Shown: one piece after another, positions 1-6,485 of the stretch
Layout: every line of letters begins with the position of its first letter
Numbering within the stretch: the first letter of the stretch is position 1
Origin: Stenotrophomonas sp.
GTDB lineage: Bacteria > Pseudomonadota > Gammaproteobacteria > Xanthomonadales > Xanthomonadaceae
Assembly (NCBI GenBank): GCA_003248565.1
Contig: QFOV01000141.1
Location: 1-16,022, forward strand
Reading direction: 5' to 3'
Length of the DNA: 16,022 bases
Notes under the pieces: model-generated
Told to the model about the DNA's origin: nothing
What the model saw: the letters and a program-made list of their open reading frames with translations, nothing else
Database searches by the model: none
Program-made: the position numbers and the translations under genes

Positions 1-22
1 GATCAACAGCGAAGTCAAATAA
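1..22 (+). CDS. Possible C-terminal tail of an upstream plus-strand gene (partial)
   Basis: A frame open from base 2 reads INSEVK and ends at TAA (20-22), eleven bases before a GTAG repeat. Repeats of this kind usually begin just after genes, so this could be the last codons of a gene lying outside the window. Six codons are too few to identify a product, and chance is a real alternative. Confidence 0.3.
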
Positions 23-32
23 GCGCCCGGCG

Positions 33-55
33 GTAGTGCCGAGCCATGCTCGGCA
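33..55 (+). repeat. SMAG-type GTAG REP palindrome
   Basis: A GTAG head is followed by a perfect 8-bp stem, TGCCGAGC (37-44) and GCTCGGCA (48-55), around a CAT loop. The same sequence occurs at 223-245, 312-334 and 402-424 (reverse orientation) and at 13337-13359 and 13428-13450 (forward). The GTAG head and stem match the SMAG REP family described in Stenotrophomonas maltophilia. Such elements are non-coding and are thought to be moved by REP-associated tyrosine transposases (RAYTs); no RAYT gene is present here. Confidence 0.85.
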
Positions 56-88
56 AGGGGCGTTACCGGTAAAGCTGCTCTGTTTTTT

Positions 89-185
89 GTAGGAGCGGCA
101 TAAGTCGCGAAGCTGGTGATATTGGAATCACCGAGATTCCCGCAATCTGATGGTTTGTGGGCTTCGCGGCTTACGCCGCTCCCAC
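89..185. repeat. Inverted pair of GTAGGAGCGGC-type REPs
   Basis: A forward element at 89-114 (GTAGGAGCGGC, then GTCGCGAAGC, diverged loop) faces a reverse element at 161-185 (GCTTCGCGGC, then GCCGCTCCCAC). About 46 bp separate them. They belong to the same family as 10242-10267, 10369-10394 and 10554-10578. The two could pair in RNA to form one large hairpin at the end of the upstream transcript. The reverse copy has GTGG instead of GTAG, a degenerate head. Confidence 0.7.
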
Positions 186-222
186 AATCCTGCGCGTGCT
201 GATGGGTTGCGGGGAAAGCCTC

Positions 223-424
223 TGCCGAGCATGGCTCGGCACTACACCCCCTCCCTTTGGCGAAGCCAAGGGGAGGGTTGGGGAGGGGTGGTTTTTCGCT
301 TGGAAAGCCCCTGCCGAGCATGGCTCGGCACTACGCGCCCTCCCTTTGGCGAAGCCAAGGGGAGGGTTGGGGAGGGGTGGGCTTTTCGCTGGGGAAGCCT
401 TTGCCGAGCATGGCTCGGCACTAC
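223..424. repeat. Tandem composite repeat array (SMAG palindrome plus purine-rich hairpin, about 89-90 bp period)
   Basis: Three reverse SMAG elements start at 223, 312 and 402, a period of 89-90 bp. Between them lie two near-identical copies of a second hairpin family (249-291 and 338-380): CCTCCCTTTGGC, GAAG loop, CCAAGGGGAGGG, then a TTGGGGAGGGGTGG tail. The linkers resemble each other (TTTTTCGCTTGGAAAGCC, CTTTTCGCTGGGGAAGCC). The array ends 1 bp before the truC stop codon. The 1-425 region therefore holds only repeats and the possible gene tail; I see no credible complete gene in it. Confidence 0.85.
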
Positions 425-425
425 C

Positions 426-1169
426 TCAGTCCGGTAGCTTCCAACCGAACAGGTCCATCGCTTTCTGGAACTCGCGGTCCAGCGGTGCGCGCACTTCGAT
501 GCGGCGGCCGTCCTGCGGGTGCGGGAAGGCCAGGCGCTCGGCGTGCAGCAGCATGCGGTGCACGCCCTGCATGCGGAAGGTACGGTTGTGGCGCCCGTCG
601 CCGTGGCTGGTGTCGCCGATCATGTGGTGGAACATGTGCTTGAGGTGCCGGCGGATCTGCCGGAAACGCCCGGTCTGCGGCTGGCAACGCAGCAGCGCGT
701 AACGCGAGGTCGGGAAGCCTGTCGACGGAATCGGCAACTCGCCTTCCAGCAGCTTCTGGAAATGGGTGATGGCCTGCTTCTTGACCGGCTTGCCGGGGCC
801 GCCATCCAGGTCGTGATCGACGGTGAAGGCATCTTCGGCCGGCCAGCCACGGCATACCGCCAGGTAATCCTTCTCCACCTCGCCGCCCATCAGCGTCTTG
901 CCCAAGGTGCTGGCGCTTTCGCGATCGAAGGCCAACAGCAGGCAGCCACTGGTTGCACGGTCCAGCCGGTGCACGAGGAAAATCGGCTTGCCCAGCTGCT
1001 CGCGCAGGCGGTCAGCAAGGAAATCATCCTCGCCGCGCGCCAACTTGCTGTCGTGGACCATCAAGCCCGCAGGCTTGTTGACCACCGCCAGCCATTGGTC
1101 TTCGTACAACAGCGGCAGCGGTTCAAAAACAACCGGCGTTTCCACTGCCACATCGTCAACATCACTCAT
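426..1169 (-). CDS. truC: tRNA pseudouridine(65) synthase TruC
   Basis: A 247-residue RluA-family pseudouridine synthase. It contains the family signature HRLDRATSG (residues 67-75), where Asp70 is the expected catalytic residue. NKPAGLMVH near the N-terminus and the C-terminal part from TRYALLRCQPQTGR through RRHLKHMFHHMIGD to SHGDGRHNR closely match Escherichia coli TruC as I recall it. TruC isomerises U65 of certain tRNAs. The frame is open further upstream to 1229, but I chose the ATG at 1167-1169 because it overlaps the ubiB stop by four bases (ATGA), the usual sign of translational coupling, and gives the usual length (E. coli 260). An RluC/RluD-like enzyme is the main alternative, but the C-terminal signature favours TruC. 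The stop lies right at the repeat array. Confidence 0.88.
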   Translation of the reverse strand: MSDVDDVAVETPVVFEPLPLLYEDQWLAVVNKPAGLMVHDSKLARGEDDFLADRLREQLGKPIFLVHRLDRATSGCLLLAFDRESASTLGKTLMGGEVEKDYLAVCRGWPAEDAFTVDHDLDGGPGKPVKKQAITHFQKLLEGELPIPSTGFPTSRYALLRCQPQTGRFRQIRRHLKHMFHHMIGDTSHGDGRHNRTFRMQGVHRMLLHAERLAFPHPQDGRRIEVRAPLDREFQKAMDLFGWKLPD

Positions 1170-2833
1170 CGACGCAACCACGCCGAAGCGACCGCAATCG
1201 CACCAACCACGCCCGTCACCCACGACCACAGCGGAACCGAGGCGAACTGCGGACCGCCCGCTTGCAGGCCGTACAACAGCGCCGATACCACCATCAAACC
1301 AACACCGGCAACTGCAGTGACCACACGCCGCTGCATGCGTTGCAACGTGCCTTCGAGGTTGACGATGTCCTGTGAGCGCATCGCCAGCTCATGCTTGCCT
1401 TCCACCTGCTGGCGCAGCCAGCTGTGCAGCAGTGCCGGCATGTCCGGGGCCTGGGTCATGATTTCCGGCAGGCGCTTGCGCAGTTCCTTCAGCGCGCGGC
1501 GCGGGCTGTAACGCTCGCGCAGGATGCGCTCCAGCACCGGCTTGGCCACTTCCCAGATATCCAGGTTGGGGTCGAGCTGGCGGCCCACGCCTTCGATGTT
1601 CAACAGCGTCTTCTGCAGCAGGATCAACTGCGGCTGCAGGGTCAGCTGGTAACGCTGGGCGGTGCGGAACAGCTTCATCAGCACTTCGGCCAGCGAGATC
1701 TGCGACAGCGGACGGGTGAAGTACGGCTCGCAGACCGCGCGCACCGCGGCTTCCAGTTCGTCGATGCGTACCGTGTTCGGCATCCACTGCGCCTGCAGGT
1801 GCAGCTCGGCGATGCGGCGGTAATCGCGGTTGAAGATGGCCATGAAGTTTTCGGCGAGGTAGAACTGATCTTCTTCCGACAGCTGGCCCATGATGCCGAA
1901 GTCCAGCGCGATGAAGCGCGGGTTGTCGCGCCGCGCTGGATCGATGTCGACCCAGATGTTGCCGGCGTGTGCATCGGCATGGAAGAAGTTGTCGCGGAAC
2001 ACCTGCGTGTAGAACACGCGCACGCCCTTGGCGGCCAGCGCCTTGCGGTCGATGCCGGCCTTGTCCAGCGCCACGATGTCGTCGGACGGAATGCCCCAGA
2101 CCCGCTCCAGGGTCAGCGCGCGCTCGGCGGTGTGGCTCCAGATCACTTCCGGGACGTACAGATCGTCCGAGTTTTCCCAGAAGCGGCGCAACACGCTGGC
2201 GTTGGCGCCTTCGCGCTGCAGGTCCAACTCGGCAGCCAGCGTGGTTTCGATCTCGGCCACCACTTCGCGCGGGCGGATCTTGTCGGCACGCGGATGAGTG
2301 CGCTCGACCAATGCAGCCAGCGACTTGAGCAGGGCGATGTCACCGGCAATCTGCTTTTCGATATCCGGGCGCAGCACCTTGACCACGACCTGGCGGCCAT
2401 CGTCCAGTGTTGCCGCGTGTACCTGCGCGATCGAGGCCGAGGCCAGCGGCGTGGTGTCGAAGCTGGCGAAGGCTTCGGTAATCGGCAGGCCCAACGCATG
2501 CTCGACGATCTGCAGCGCGCGTTCGCCGTCGAAGGGCTTGACCCGGTCCTGCAGCAGGGTCAGCTCGGCGGCGACGTCCGGCGGCACCAGGTCGCGGCGG
2601 GTGGACAGGATCTGGCCGAACTTGACGAAGATCGGGCCCAGCTCCTGCAGCGCAAGACGCAGGCGCGCGCCGCGCGACTGCGAGGCGATATCGGCGCTGG
2701 CACGCGGCACGAACGGCTTGGCGATGCCGAGCCAACGTTCGACCGGGGTGCCGTCAAGCAGGTCATCCAGCCGGTAGCGCAGGATCACCCGGCCGATGCG
2801 ACTAGCGCGGAACATGGCACGGGTCGCCTTCAT
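1166..2833 (-). CDS. ubiB: UbiB, ABC1/ADCK-family atypical kinase/ATPase for ubiquinone biosynthesis
   Basis: A 555-residue protein with all UbiB hallmarks: KFGQ (71-74), the Ala-rich nucleotide loop ASASIAQVHAA (131-141), the lysine in VVVKVLRP (Lys152), HADAHAGN (285-292) and the metal-binding DFG (311-313). Two hydrophobic segments close the protein (about 504-523 and 533-552), as expected for a membrane-anchored UbiB. The family supports ubiquinone assembly, probably by ATP-dependent handling of lipid intermediates at the inner membrane; no small-molecule kinase product is established. The ATG at 2831-2833 overlaps the ubiJ stop by four bases, and its own stop overlaps truC in the same way, so the three genes form one operon. 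Length matches E. coli UbiB (546). Nothing is missing. Confidence 0.95.
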   Translation of the reverse strand: MKATRAMFRASRIGRVILRYRLDDLLDGTPVERWLGIAKPFVPRASADIASQSRGARLRLALQELGPIFVKFGQILSTRRDLVPPDVAAELTLLQDRVKPFDGERALQIVEHALGLPITEAFASFDTTPLASASIAQVHAATLDDGRQVVVKVLRPDIEKQIAGDIALLKSLAALVERTHPRADKIRPREVVAEIETTLAAELDLQREGANASVLRRFWENSDDLYVPEVIWSHTAERALTLERVWGIPSDDIVALDKAGIDRKALAAKGVRVFYTQVFRDNFFHADAHAGNIWVDIDPARRDNPRFIALDFGIMGQLSEEDQFYLAENFMAIFNRDYRRIAELHLQAQWMPNTVRIDELEAAVRAVCEPYFTRPLSQISLAEVLMKLFRTAQRYQLTLQPQLILLQKTLLNIEGVGRQLDPNLDIWEVAKPVLERILRERYSPRRALKELRKRLPEIMTQAPDMPALLHSWLRQQVEGKHELAMRSQDIVNLEGTLQRMQRRVVTAVAGVGLMVVSALLYGLQAGGPQFASVPLWSWVTGVVGAIAVASAWLRR

Positions 2834-3480
2834 GCGGCACCTCCGGCGCGCTGACGCAGGCGCGCGATGCGCGCGGCCATGCGTTCGACGTCATCGCGGA
2901 TCACGTCCACATCATCATGGAAGGCATCCAGCTCGGCACGGGCAACGACATCACGCGACTCCTCGGTAACGTATTCGGCGGCGGTCTCGGCCAGATCCTT
3001 GGCGCTGCGCCTGGCCTGCAGCAACGCTGCACGCAGGGTCTGCGCGATCTGCACACCGAGGATCTCGCCAAAGGCTTTGACAAAAGGCTGCTGCCAATCC
3101 GGATCAAAACGGGTGGCCAGCTGCTGCAGGCGGCGCGCCAGCTCGGCATCGCCGGAGACCTTGACCCGCCCAGCAGGCGCGCTGTTGCCGCGCCGTGCAT
3201 TGGCCAGGAAGGGCAGTTGCGCCAGCACCCCGCCCAGCGTGCTGCGCACGGCCAGGTCAGGTTCCAGCGACGGATCAACCGGGCCCACGGTCAGGCGTTC
3301 GCCGGCGACCCCGATCTGCATCGCCAGCGACGGCGACTCCAGGGTCAGGGCAATGCGTTGGCCGTCGAGCGAGGCCAGTGCGGCGCGGGTATCCGGGTCC
3401 AGCGCCAACGCGCGGTTCAAGGCCACTTCCAGCGCACGGCCGGCCAGCGGCTTGATCATTTTGAGGGGGGATGCAGGCAT
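2830..3480 (-). CDS. ubiJ: UbiJ-like ubiquinone biosynthesis accessory factor (SCP2 domain)
   Basis: A 216-residue protein. The N-terminal half looks like a sterol-carrier-protein-2 fold (roughly residues 10-110, including ALTLESPSLAMQIGV and DPDLAV-like strands), and the C-terminal 50 residues are charged and helical (likely coiled coil, DDVDVIRDDVERMAARIARL). This architecture and its position directly before ubiB match UbiJ (YigP), the lipid-binding scaffold of the soluble Ubi complex (about 201 residues in E. coli). E. coli has ubiE-ubiJ-ubiB; no ubiE lies upstream here. I took the first ATG (3478-3480). A second Met at 3457-3459 would remove only seven residues and has no better ribosome-binding site. 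Identification rests on context plus weak sequence similarity. Confidence 0.85.
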   Translation of the reverse strand: MPASPLKMIKPLAGRALEVALNRALALDPDTRAALASLDGQRIALTLESPSLAMQIGVAGERLTVGPVDPSLEPDLAVRSTLGGVLAQLPFLANARRGNSAPAGRVKVSGDAELARRLQQLATRFDPDWQQPFVKAFGEILGVQIAQTLRAALLQARRSAKDLAETAAEYVTEESRDVVARAELDAFHDDVDVIRDDVERMAARIARLRQRAGGAA

Positions 3481-3546
3481 GCCGGCATTCTACCGGAGGG
3501 GCGGGATCGGGAGCCTGCCATGCACGATGTTGTGACGCCCCGCGAC

Positions 3547-3643
3547 GTAGCCCGGGTAAGCGCAGCGCACCCGGGGCCGTTGGCGGACGCGTGGGAAGCC
3601 GGTGCTGGCTTGCTGCCGGGTGCGCTGCGCTTACCCGGGCTAC
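3547..3643. repeat. Inverted REP pair (GTAGCCCGGGT type) between ubiJ and ddl
   Basis: Two 29-bp arms face each other: 3547-3575 starts GTAGCCCGGGTAAGCGCAGC, and its near-exact reverse complement is at 3615-3643. Each arm is itself palindromic (CCCGGGT and ACCCGGG around AAGCGCAGCGC). The spacer is 39 bp. This is a third GTAG-headed family in the window. It lies between two divergently transcribed genes rather than at a gene end, which is less usual for REP elements. The rest of 3481-3786 holds the ddl leader; I see no gene there. Confidence 0.85.
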
Positions 3644-3671
3644 GGGCTCTGATGCATCGTCCGCACAGGGT

Positions 3672-3700
3672 TTGTTCATGTCTGCGCCCCGCGATAAACA
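3672..3700 (+). promoter_or_regulatory. Weak candidate promoter for ddl
   Basis: TTGTTC (3672-3677) and TAAACA (3695-3700) are separated by exactly 17 bp, about 87 bp before the ddl start. The -10 element matches the consensus at only about three positions, so this is a suggestion only. Just after it lie three copies of the heptamer AATCCCS. Confidence 0.2.
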
Positions 3701-3721
3701 AATCCCGAATCCCCAATCCCC
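3701..3721 (+). repeat. Three-copy heptamer repeat (AATCCCG/AATCCCC)
   Basis: AATCCCG, AATCCCC and AATCCCC follow one another at 3701-3707, 3708-3714 and 3715-3721, inside the ddl leader region. On the other strand this reads as a GGGGATT tract, a short tandem motif I recall from Xanthomonadaceae intergenic regions. Confidence 0.6.
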
Positions 3722-3771
3722 ATTTCCGGCGTTTGCGTTCATGCTATGCAGACACCACCAAACACAGCGTC

Positions 3772-3776
3772 AGGAG
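3772..3776 (+). promoter_or_regulatory. Ribosome-binding site of ddl
   Basis: AGGAG lies 10 bp before ATG 3787. It decides the start, because the reading frame stays open for hundreds of bases upstream through the repeat region and antisense to ubiJ. Confidence 0.75.
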
Positions 3777-3786
3777 CACACAGGCA

Positions 3787-4890
3787 ATGGGCAAGACCCG
3801 GGTTGGCATCATTTTCGGCGGTCGCTCGGCCGAGCACGAGGTCTCGCTGCAGTCGGCGAAGAACATCTTCGATGCGCTGGACAAGGAACGTTTCGACGTC
3901 AGCCTGATCGGCGTAGACAAGCAGGGCCTGTGGCATCTGTGCGATGCGGCCGGCTTCCTGATCAATGCCGATGACCCCAAGCGCATCGCGCTGGATACCT
4001 CCGGCCCGGTGCTGTCGGTACTGCCCGGCGCCGAGCGCGGCCAGTTGCTGGCCGCCGATGGCCGCGAGGTGCCGCAGCTGGACGTGGTATTCCCGATCGT
4101 GCACGGCACCCTCGGCGAAGACGGCACCCTGCAGGGCCTGCTGCGCACCTTGAACCTGCCCTTCGCTGGCCCCGGCGTGCTTGGCGCAGCCGCGGCGATG
4201 GACAAGGACATGGCCAAGCGCCTGCTGCGCGACGCCGGCCTGGCGGTGGCGCCGTTTGCCTGCTTCAACCATGTCACCGCTGCTGCTGCCAACTACGATG
4301 CGCTGGTCGCGCAGCTCGGCCTGCCGCTGTTCGTCAAGCCGGCCAACCAGGGTTCCTCGGTTGGCGTGAGCAAGGTGCGCAATGCCGAAGAGTTCGCCAC
4401 CGCGATGGCATTGGCCCTGTCGTTCGACCACAAGGTGCTGGTCGAATCGGCGATTGTCGGCCGCGAGATCGAATGCGCAGTGCTGGGCAATGACGTGCCC
4501 GAAGCCAGCGTCTGCGGCGAAGTGGTGGTGCATGACGACTTCTACGCCTATGACACCAAGTACATCAGCGCCAGCGGCGCGGAGACGGTGATCCCGGCCG
4601 ATATCGCGGCCGATGCCCAGCAGCGCATCCGCGAGATCGCCGTGCGCGCCTACCAGGCGCTGGACTGCATCGGCATGGCGCGTGTGGACGTGTTCCTCAC
4701 CGAGGCCGGCGACGTCGTCATCAACGAACTGAACACCCTGCCCGGCTTCACCAAGATCAGCATGTATCCCAAGCTGTGGGGCGCAAGCGGTCTGGGCTAT
4801 ACCGCGCTGATCACCCGCCTGATCGAGCTGGCGCTGGAGCGCAACGCCGCAGACAAGGGCCTGCGCAGCTCGATCAGCACGTCGGCCTGA
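3787..4890 (+). CDS. ddlA: D-alanine--D-alanine ligase (DdlA type)
   Basis: A 367-residue ATP-grasp ligase that joins two D-alanines for the peptidoglycan stem peptide in the cytoplasm. Visible landmarks: GGRSAEHEVS (11-20), FPIVHGTLGEDG (102-113), the ATP-binding lysine in VKPANQGSSVGVSK (Lys184), the omega-loop YDTKY (255-259, consistent with D-Ala rather than D-Lac specificity), Arg299 and the metal ligands Asp301, Glu314 and Asn316 in ARVDVF and INELNTLPGF. Length and sequence follow E. coli DdlA (364) closely, including LWGASGLGYT and LITRLIELALER near the end. It stands alone rather than in the mur/fts division cluster, where ddlB sits. The start is fixed by the AGGAG site. A strong hairpin follows the stop. 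No lesion seen. Confidence 0.96.
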   Translation: MGKTRVGIIFGGRSAEHEVSLQSAKNIFDALDKERFDVSLIGVDKQGLWHLCDAAGFLINADDPKRIALDTSGPVLSVLPGAERGQLLAADGREVPQLDVVFPIVHGTLGEDGTLQGLLRTLNLPFAGPGVLGAAAAMDKDMAKRLLRDAGLAVAPFACFNHVTAAAANYDALVAQLGLPLFVKPANQGSSVGVSKVRNAEEFATAMALALSFDHKVLVESAIVGREIECAVLGNDVPEASVCGEVVVHDDFYAYDTKYISASGAETVIPADIAADAQQRIREIAVRAYQALDCIGMARVDVFLTEAGDVVINELNTLPGFTKISMYPKLWGASGLGYTALITRLIELALERNAADKGLRSSISTSA

Positions 4891-4910
4891 TCGAAACTGC
4901 TGAAACGACG

Positions 4911-4941
4911 CGGCCCGCACCCTCACCGAGGATGCGGGCCG
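4911..4941. terminator. Bidirectional hairpin terminator between ddl and the DUF1328 gene
   Basis: CGGCCCGCA (4911-4919) pairs perfectly with TGCGGGCCG (4933-4941) around a 13-nt loop, followed by TTCTGTTTC. It lies 20 bp after the ddl stop and 24 bp after the stop of the converging small gene, so it can serve both. The T-tract is imperfect. Confidence 0.75.
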
Positions 4942-4965
4942 TTCTGTTTCTGGCGTCAGGAATGA

Positions 4966-5121
4966 TCAGCCTTTCTTGCGGAACATCGACACCACCGCAA
5001 GGATCAGGAAGACGACGAACAGGATCCACGCGATATTGCTGGCCGCACCGGCAATGCCACTGAAGCCGAGTACGGCGGCAATGATGGCGATGACGAAGAA
5101 AACGACGGCGTAATGCAGCAT
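4966..5121 (-). CDS. DUF1328/YtjA-family small membrane protein
   Basis: A 51-residue protein of almost entirely hydrophobic residues: two membrane helices (about residues 4-22 and 29-46) joined by GFSGIAGAASN and closed by the basic tail MFRKKG. The LGFSGIAGAA turn and total length match the DUF1328 (YtjA) family, e.g. the 53-residue E. coli YtjA. Its function is not established; members often appear under envelope or general stress. The ATG (5119-5121) is supported by GAGGA at 5130-5134, and the gene converges on ddl across a shared terminator. A 12-bp perfect palindrome, CGGCAATTGCCG, sits about 37 bp upstream and could be an operator. Confidence 0.88.
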   Translation of the reverse strand: MLHYAVVFFVIAIIAAVLGFSGIAGAASNIAWILFVVFLILAVVSMFRKKG

Positions 5122-5129
5122 GGGCTGGG

Positions 5130-5134
5130 TCCTC
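5130..5134 (-). promoter_or_regulatory. Ribosome-binding site of the DUF1328 gene
   Basis: GAGGA on the minus strand, 8 bp before the ATG at 5121. It supports a gene that is otherwise very short. Confidence 0.65.
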
Positions 5135-5157
5135 GGTTGGAATCAGGGTTCCATCCT

Positions 5158-5169
5158 CGGCAATTGCCG
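5158..5169. promoter_or_regulatory. Perfect 12-bp palindrome upstream of the DUF1328 gene
   Basis: CGGCAATTGCCG is a perfect dyad in the 101-bp gap between oleD and the DUF1328 gene. Position fits an operator or promoter-proximal site for the small gene, but no regulator can be named, and a chance palindrome is possible. Confidence 0.3.
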
Positions 5170-5222
5170 GTCGCGATACGGTGACAGGAACGTTAGCGCC
5201 GGATGATGACGACACGGTCCAT

Positions 5223-6209
5223 TCAGGATGCGGCCGCCAAACGCCGCAGGCCTTCCTCGATGGACACCCTGGGCACATAGCCGAAATCGCGGCGTGCCGG
5301 CTCCATCGAATACCAATGCGGCGTGCACAGCTGCTCGGCGAGGAAGCGTGTCATCGGCGGTTCGCCGGACAAGCGCAGCAGCGGCCACAGCTTTTCGCAG
5401 ACCGAGCCGATGCGGTACGCGGTCTTGAACGAGATCGACTTCTCCACGCCCGGCGCACCCACCGCTGCAAGCAGGCGGTTGAGCAGTTCGCGCATCGGCA
5501 GCGGCTCGCCATTGGAAATGAAGTAGGCCTTGCCAGCGCAGGCCGCACCAACCACCAGATGATCGAAGGCATCGAAGTGCGCCTGCGCGGCGTTGTCGAT
5601 GAAGGTGGTATCGACCTTGTTCGTGCCATCGCCGACAAAGCGCAGGCGTCCGGCACGCGCGCGTTCGGCCAAGCGCGGCACCAACTGATTGTCGCCCGGG
5701 CCCCAGATCAGCCGCGGGCGCAGGGCAATGGTTGCCAGATCGGCACCATTGGCGGCCAGCACTTCCTGCTCGGCGATGGTCTTGGTGGCGGCATACGGCG
5801 CCTGGAAGTCCTCACCGTAAGGCACTTCATCCGCACCCAGGCCTTCGACCGGATGGGTGGCACGGTGGGTGACGCTGGGCGTGGAGGTATAGACCAGGCG
5901 GCCGATGCCATGCGCCTTGCAGGCGGCAAGCACATTGCGGGTGCCGACCACATTGGCCCGGAAGTAGCTGTCGTAGCTGCCCCAGGCACCGGCCTTGGCG
6001 GCATTGTGGAAGATGGCATCGACACCGGCAGCGGCGTGATGCACGGCATTGGCATCGGCCAGGTCGCCACGGATCTGACCAACCCCGATTTCCTGCAATG
6101 CGGGGTAATGCCCGCGATTGAAGCTCAGCACCTGATGGCCGCGTTCGACCAGGCCACGGCACAAGGCCTGACCGAGAAAACCACCACCACCGGTAACCAG
6201 AATCTTCAT
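5223..6209 (-). CDS. oleD: OleD, NAD(P)-dependent 2-alkyl-3-oxoalkanoate reductase
   Basis: A 328-residue extended short-chain dehydrogenase. It begins with the Rossmann motif MKILVTGGGGFLGQAL, has HNAAKAGAWG (68-77) and TSTPSV (108-113), and the catalytic pair Tyr139/Lys143 in YAATK. HNAAKAGAWGSYDSYFRANV and TPHWYSMEPARRDFGY are typical of OleD as I know it. OleD reduces the beta-keto acid made by OleA to a beta-hydroxy acid, the substrate of OleC. Length matches the X. campestris enzyme (about 330). The frame is open upstream to 6641 through repeat DNA, but the ATG at 6207-6209 directly precedes the Rossmann strand. It is separated from oleC by the DUF559 cassette, so it may no longer be co-transcribed with it. 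Confidence 0.93.
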   Translation of the reverse strand: MKILVTGGGGFLGQALCRGLVERGHQVLSFNRGHYPALQEIGVGQIRGDLADANAVHHAAAGVDAIFHNAAKAGAWGSYDSYFRANVVGTRNVLAACKAHGIGRLVYTSTPSVTHRATHPVEGLGADEVPYGEDFQAPYAATKTIAEQEVLAANGADLATIALRPRLIWGPGDNQLVPRLAERARAGRLRFVGDGTNKVDTTFIDNAAQAHFDAFDHLVVGAACAGKAYFISNGEPLPMRELLNRLLAAVGAPGVEKSISFKTAYRIGSVCEKLWPLLRLSGEPPMTRFLAEQLCTPHWYSMEPARRDFGYVPRVSIEEGLRRLAAAS

Positions 6210-6331
6210 TCGTTTGATCGCTCTGTTGCTGGGCTTCGGCACCGACCTGCTGCGGCGGAAGCATTGAGATTTGTCCGTCAGTATCGCAGCAGTGGTGCTC
6301 GGGTGCTTTGCCGGGATGTTGGCGGAGAGCG

Positions 6332-6485
6332 TTACCCCTCCCCAACCCTCCCCTCCGCCTTCGGCGCAAGGGAGGGAGCCAAAGCACCCCTCCCCAACCC
6401 TCCCCTTGCCTGCGGCAAAGGGAGGGGGCAAAGCTTTAGCCCTCCCTTTCGCGTAGCGAAGGGGAGGGTTGGGAGGGGTGCTCTT
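6332..6485. repeat. Left direct repeat of the DUF559 cassette (three hairpins, about 154 bp)
   Basis: The block begins TTACCCCTCCCCAACCCTCC and ends GGGTTGGGAGGGGTGCTCTT; it recurs at 6929-7081 with about eight differences and one 1-bp indel. It contains two forward copies of the CCCTCCCCAACCCTCCCC hairpin (about 6335-6375 and 6387-6427) and one reverse copy (about 6439-6478). The second and third copies form a near-palindrome of about 95 bp centred on AAAGCTTT (6430-6437). The right end of the block is coding: it supplies the last 16 residues and the stop of the DUF559 gene. The remaining 6210-6331 sequence contains nothing I recognise. Confidence 0.9.

Noticed and set aside
223..424. CRISPR-like array.
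   Set aside because: Repeats are palindromic REPs, the regions between them are themselves near-identical rather than unique spacers, and no cas gene is present.
150..702. Plus-strand frames of 95-181 codons over the left repeat array.
   Set aside because: They translate tandem repeat units (repeated AEHGSAL-type peptides) and then run antisense into truC.
1391..2854. A 487-codon plus-strand open frame opposite ubiB.
   Set aside because: It is antisense to a gene with all UbiB motifs, and its composition and lack of motifs fit a shadow frame.
2917..3786. Extension of ddl upstream to 2917.
   Set aside because: The extension is antisense to ubiJ and crosses the REP pair. The AGGAG site and the DdlA N-terminus MGKTRVGIIFGG fix the start at 3787.
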